A DNA stretch of 8,984 nt from JADGHX01 sp035760965 (GTDB lineage Bacteria; Pseudomonadota; Gammaproteobacteria; Steroidobacterales; Steroidobacteraceae), in the NCBI GenBank assembly GCA_035760965.1, contig DASTRY010000033.1, positions 1 to 8,984 on the forward strand, written 5' to 3'. This document shows positions 5,810-8,984 of the stretch, piece by piece. The translations under genes and the position numbers were made by a program. The notes below the pieces were generated by a model that was given only the letters and a program-made list of their open reading frames with translations, ran no database searches and had not been told where the DNA came from. Position 1 is the stretch's first letter. Each line of letters opens with the position of its first letter.

Positions 5810-7405
5810 TTGATTATCGACGGGCGAAGTATCCCGGCAAGCACTCAGCTCGCCGCGGATCTCTGTATCGTGGGCGCTGGCGCTGCAGGTATCACACTCG
5901 CGCTCGCACTCGCCGACGCCGACCTTAGCATCCTGGTGCTCGAAAGCGGGGGCCTGACGCCCGAACCCGATACGCAGGATATGGCGCGCGGCCGGAACGT
6001 GGGTCTCGACTACGTGCCGCTCGAGTCCGCGCGGCTGCGCTGCCTCGGCGGTTCCACCATGCACTGGGGCGGTTGGTGCCGACCGTTCGAACCCATCGAC
6101 TTCGAGCGGCGCCCCTGGGTCCCCCACAGCGGCTGGCCCATCGATTTCTCGGCAGTCGAGCCCTACTACCCGCGCGCGCAGGAGCTGTGTCAGCTCGGCG
6201 CGTTCGATTACGACCCGGCGGCATGGGATCTGCCCAAGGGCGCCTTGCTGCCTTTGCCCGCCGACCGCCTGCATTCGCGTCTGATCCAGTTCAGCCCGCC
6301 GACGCGCTTCGGCGTGCGCTATCGGGATGCGCTGGAGCGAGCACCGAAAACGACGGTCTACCTGCATTCGAACGTCACACAGATCCTGCCGGCCCAAAAT
6401 GGAGCCACGATCACGGGGCTACGCGTGGCGACCCTCACGGGCAACTCGTTCACCGTCTCGGCGAAGCGTTACGTGCTCGCGTGCGGCGGCCTGGAAAACC
6501 CGCGCATCCTCCTGGCCTCCAACGAAGTCATCGCGAGCGGCATCGGTAACGCGCACGATCTGGTCGGACGATTCTTCGCGGATCATATCCAACTCGATAC
6601 CGCCGCCATCTTTCCCGACGATGACAGTCTGCGACTGGACTTCTATCAACCCGCCTCGCGCGATGTGAGCCGCCGCTCGCGTAAGCCTGGCGGCCGCTCG
6701 GCGAACATGATGGCGTATCTCACGCTCGATCGACGCGTCCAGGAGTCGCGCCGCACGCTCAACTACAGTGCGAATCTGCTCGAGACGACGTGGTCGGACT
6801 ACCTCACGGCGGCCGAGACGGCCAACGTCGTCGAGCGCTCGGTATGGGAGGAAGTCGGCCGCTCGCTGCGCAGTCTTTGGGCGAATCTGGACGATGCGAT
6901 CGCGGCGACCTTCCACTCGGGTGGCAAGCCCGCGCCCATCTACAAGATCGTGACCACTCAGGAGCAGGCTCCGAACCCCGACAGCCGCGTCCGGCTCGCA
7001 CCCGAGCGCGATGCGCTCGGCATGCCGCGCATCCAGCTCGAATGGCGTCTCACGGATCTCGATCGCCACTCCATCGAGGTCGCGATCGATGAGCTCACCC
7101 GCGCCTTCGGCGGCGGTCGTATCGCCAAGCTCCATTCGCCGATCGACCTCGGCAAGCATGGCTGGCCCACCCACGTACCGATAAGCTGGCATCACTGCGG
7201 AACCACCCGCATGAGCACCCATCCCGAAGACGGGGTCGTCAATGCCGACGGCCGCGTGCACGGAATCGATAATTTGTATATCGCGGGCTCATCGATCTTT
7301 CCGACCAACGGCCACGGCAATCCGACTCTGACGCTGGTTGCGCTGACCTTGCGGCTCGCCGATCACCTGCGGAGCGCGTTTCAAGTGAAGCGAGGGGCGT
7401 CCTGA
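5810..7405 (+). CDS. GMC-family FAD-dependent oxidoreductase
   Basis: This 531-residue flavoprotein of the glucose-methanol-choline oxidoreductase family oxidises an alcohol, often a sugar hydroxyl. The Rossmann motif VGAGAAG (21-27) and E45 at the end of the second strand bind FAD. GGSTMHWGG (80-88) is the family's flavin-contact segment. The C-terminal GMC domain has WHHCGTTRM (460-468), GSSIFPTNGHGNPTLT (493-509 region) and a final ALTLRLADHL helix. H461 or H462 (bases 7190-7195) with N504 (bases 7319-7321) probably forms the active pair, as in choline oxidase. The start is TTG with a GGAG site. The protein has no signal peptide of its own. The next gene, 1 nt downstream, encodes a small protein with a Tat-like N-terminus, recalling gluconate and fructose dehydrogenases, where the small subunit carries the export signal. 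Given the glycosyltransferase and flippase that follow, a glycan or lipid-linked sugar is a reasonable substrate, but this is inference. Confidence 0.93.
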   Translation: MIIDGRSIPASTQLAADLCIVGAGAAGITLALALADADLSILVLESGGLTPEPDTQDMARGRNVGLDYVPLESARLRCLGGSTMHWGGWCRPFEPIDFERRPWVPHSGWPIDFSAVEPYYPRAQELCQLGAFDYDPAAWDLPKGALLPLPADRLHSRLIQFSPPTRFGVRYRDALERAPKTTVYLHSNVTQILPAQNGATITGLRVATLTGNSFTVSAKRYVLACGGLENPRILLASNEVIASGIGNAHDLVGRFFADHIQLDTAAIFPDDDSLRLDFYQPASRDVSRRSRKPGGRSANMMAYLTLDRRVQESRRTLNYSANLLETTWSDYLTAAETANVVERSVWEEVGRSLRSLWANLDDAIAATFHSGGKPAPIYKIVTTQEQAPNPDSRVRLAPERDALGMPRIQLEWRLTDLDRHSIEVAIDELTRAFGGGRIAKLHSPIDLGKHGWPTHVPISWHHCGTTRMSTHPEDGVVNADGRVHGIDNLYIAGSSIFPTNGHGNPTLTLVALTLRLADHLRSAFQVKRGAS

Positions 7406-7406
7406 C

Positions 7407-7772
7407 ATGAGCGCTCGCTGCAAGAGCCCCAAGCGGCGCGAGATCCTGCGGTACGCACTGGCGGGTGGCGTCGTCGCGATGGCGGGCACCGGGCTCGCGA
7501 GTCGCGCATTCCTGCCCGAGATCCGGCGGATTCTCGGGGACTCTGCGGAGGACACGAGCGCGCTGCGCTCGTTGGCGCAGGCTGTCGTATTTGGCCCTCG
7601 CGCCGTGCCCGTCAGCATCGATCGGTGGAGCAATGCGCGGCTAAGTCATAGAATCCGCGCCAACATTCTTGCGGATTATCGCCAGGGGAGAATCGTGGCG
7701 GTGGCTTCCTGGCGAATCTCGGCAACCGAGGCGGATGCGCTCGAGCTCATGCGCCGTCTACAACTGATTTAA
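7407..7772 (+). CDS. Small protein with twin-arginine-like N-terminus, possible partner of the GMC oxidoreductase
   Basis: The product has 121 residues. The N-terminus SPKRREILRYALAGGVVAMAGTGLAS has an Arg pair (R10, R11; bases 7434-7439) followed by a mild hydrophobic stretch (about 16-31), resembling a Tat signal, although the motif is not a perfect S/T-RRxFLK. The rest is soluble, with a C-terminal block RIRANILADYRQGRIVAVASW, then RISATEADALELMRRLQ. I recall a similar pattern in small uncharacterised proteins encoded beside GMC oxidoreductases. It is shorter than gluconate 2-dehydrogenase subunit 3 and I cannot assign it to that family. The ATG is 1 nt after the GMC stop, with AGGGG 9 nt upstream (7393-7397). 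The likely role is as a chaperone, membrane tether or Tat escort for the flavoprotein. The catalytic function, if any, is unknown. Confidence 0.75.
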   Translation: MSARCKSPKRREILRYALAGGVVAMAGTGLASRAFLPEIRRILGDSAEDTSALRSLAQAVVFGPRAVPVSIDRWSNARLSHRIRANILADYRQGRIVAVASWRISATEADALELMRRLQLI

Positions 7773-7798
7773 GCTTTCGACTCCGACAAAACCTCGAA

Positions 7799-8938
7799 AT
7801 GGCCGAGAGTGCATCCACGTCGGGCGGCTCCGTCGCCACAACGCTCGCGCAGCCGACCGCACTGGAGGGGCCCCGCCGCGAGAGGCGGCCGCGATTGATC
7901 GCTTATCCGAAGAGCGGCATCGACTATTGTGAGCAGCTCTACGGCGCGGTCGCCGAGCTCGGTATGCCGGTCGTCGAAGGTCAGTGGGCCGGCCGCTGGA
8001 TCGTGCTGAACGTACGGCGCGGAGATCTGGTACACATCCATTGGCCCTCGTTCCTGTACTTCGATGCGCGCCGGCCCGTGAGGACGTACTTCTATCTGCT
8101 ACGCTTCTTCGCGCTCATCAGCATCATTCGGCTGCTCGGCGCGCGCATCGCATGGACGGCGCACAACCTCTACCCTCACGATGGCGGGCGTGCTCGTTGG
8201 GTCCATCGTGTCGCGCGGCGCTTCATCACCCGCATCGCACAGACCATCTTCGTGCACGGACCGGCAGCGGCGCGGATCGTCGGTGCCGAGTTCAATGTGG
8301 CGGACAAGCTCGTCGAGGTGCCGCACGGGCATTGGCGCGCGCATTATCCGAACACACCCGAGCGTAGCGAAGCGCGTCGCCTCACGGGCCTGCCGCAGGA
8401 CGTGGTGCTGTACGGGTTCGTCGGCTCGTGCCGTCCGTACAAGAACCTCGAGTCGCTCATGGCGGCATTTGAGGGTATGGACGCGACGAGCCACCTCGTC
8501 GTCGCCGGAGCGTTCTCACCGCCGGAGTATTCGACGAAGATCGAGAGCATGGTCGGCACGGCGCGGGATCGCGTGCACATCGTCCCGCGTTTTTTGGCCG
8601 ACGAAGAGATCATGACCTACGTCGCCGCGCTCGACGTGCTCGTGCTGTCTTACAAGAACATCCTCACCTCGGGCGCGGCAATGCTGGCGCTGAGTGCGGG
8701 TGTGCCGGTGATCGCTCCGCGCATGGGCGGATTGACCGATGTCGTCAACGACACGTGCGGTCTGCTCTACGATCCCAACGCGACGGATGGGCTGCGCAAT
8801 GCGATGCTGGCCGCGACCCGCCGCTTCTGGTCGCGCGAGGCGATCATCGCCCACGCCCTCTCCTTCGACTGGAAGGTCTCCGCAATGGCCCTCATTCAGA
8901 TCGTCGAAAGACACACCTTGCCCGTCCGGGCGGGCTGA
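7799..8938 (+). CDS. GT-B fold glycosyltransferase (family 4-like)
   Basis: This 379-residue protein should transfer a sugar from an activated nucleotide donor to a growing glycan or lipid carrier at the cytoplasmic face. The N-terminal Rossmann half contains GDLVHIHWPS (75-84) and WTAHNLYPHDGG (119-130). A hydrophobic or amphipathic stretch (about 96-115) may help membrane contact. The C-terminal donor-binding half starts near 200 with VLYGFVGSCRPYKNLESLM (203-221), the usual G-x-Y-K-N loop, and continues with ALSAGVPVIAPRMGGLTDVV (297-316) and GLLYDP. The common EX7E motif of retaining family-4 enzymes is not evident; the corresponding stretch reads ILTSGAAMLAL (288-298). The first 30 residues are Ser/Thr/Ala- and Arg-rich and look disordered. 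No strong Shine-Dalgarno precedes the ATG, so a later start is possible. It follows the small Tat-like protein by 26 nt. Donor and acceptor sugars are unknown. Confidence 0.88.
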   Translation: MAESASTSGGSVATTLAQPTALEGPRRERRPRLIAYPKSGIDYCEQLYGAVAELGMPVVEGQWAGRWIVLNVRRGDLVHIHWPSFLYFDARRPVRTYFYLLRFFALISIIRLLGARIAWTAHNLYPHDGGRARWVHRVARRFITRIAQTIFVHGPAAARIVGAEFNVADKLVEVPHGHWRAHYPNTPERSEARRLTGLPQDVVLYGFVGSCRPYKNLESLMAAFEGMDATSHLVVAGAFSPPEYSTKIESMVGTARDRVHIVPRFLADEEIMTYVAALDVLVLSYKNILTSGAAMLALSAGVPVIAPRMGGLTDVVNDTCGLLYDPNATDGLRNAMLAATRRFWSREAIIAHALSFDWKVSAMALIQIVERHTLPVRAG

Positions 8939-8939
8939 G

Positions 8940-8984
8940 ATGGGCACTCTGAAGGGGAGCGTGACGCGGGGCGCCGCCTGGATG
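8940..8984 (+). CDS. Start of a probable Wzx-type polysaccharide flippase (partial)
   Basis: Only 15 codons are visible, reading MGTLKGSVTRGAAWM. The ATG is 1 nt after the glycosyltransferase stop, as expected for the next operon gene. A basic or polar N-terminus followed by RGAAWM is the typical opening of oligosaccharide flippases of the Wzx/MATE-like group, which translocate lipid-linked glycans. No membrane segment is in view yet, so the call rests on this short match and on the position after a glycosyltransferase. Another membrane protein is possible. Confidence 0.5.
   Translation, partial: MGTLKGSVTRGAAWM

Noticed and set aside
5783..6397. Minus-strand 204-codon frame opposite the GMC gene
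   Set aside because: No motif or signal; the plus strand carries an intact FAD-binding domain here.
6419..7261. Minus-strand 280-codon frame inside the GMC gene
   Set aside because: Antisense shadow with charged, motif-free composition over a conserved GMC domain.
8516..8947. Minus-strand 143-codon frame opposite the glycosyltransferase
   Set aside because: Arg/His/Asp-rich shadow with no recognisable domain. The plus-strand glycosyltransferase donor site covers it.

Overview
The window comes from a GC-rich bacterium. It has strong third-position G/C bias, ATGA-type gene overlaps and long antisense shadow frames. The gene content is that of a Gram-negative, most likely proteobacterial, exopolysaccharide or glycolipid locus. 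I cannot assign a genus. No rRNA, tRNA, CRISPR, insertion sequence or transposase was seen. Apart from one 194-base divergent intergenic region, the DNA is almost entirely coding.

Left block (1-5615, minus strand). This is one tightly packed operon read right to left. It encodes a membrane-anchored SGNH-fold protein, a small acyl carrier protein (ACP), a fused alpha+beta E1 subunit of a 2-oxo acid dehydrogenase, a lipoyl E2 acyltransferase, and an MBOAT O-acyltransferase of the AlgI/DltB type that runs off the left edge. The first four genes overlap (ATGA, ATGA and 8 nt), and MBOAT follows after 12 nt. The MBOAT frame is open at the window edge, so it has no stop codon here, but it is a clear gene.

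Middle (5616-5809). This is a divergent intergenic region, the only place where both operons can have promoters. It contains an 8-bp inverted repeat and a good ribosome binding site for a TTG-initiated gene.

Right block (5810-8984, plus strand). A second operon encodes a GMC-family FAD oxidoreductase, a small protein with a twin-arginine-like N-terminus, a GT-B glycosyltransferase, and the first 15 codons of what looks like a Wzx-type flippase.

How it may work together (inference). MBOAT, ACP and a membrane-anchored SGNH protein are the parts of a Dlt-like system: a carrier-bound acyl group is passed through an MBOAT channel and placed on a surface polymer with help from an SGNH partner. In place of the DltA ligase, this locus has an E1-E2 pair that could make the acyl group oxidatively from a 2-oxo acid (or a ketose) and hand it from lipoyl-E2 to the dedicated ACP. 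The right block would build, oxidise and export the glycan that receives the acyl group. No E3 (dihydrolipoyl dehydrogenase) gene is present in the window.
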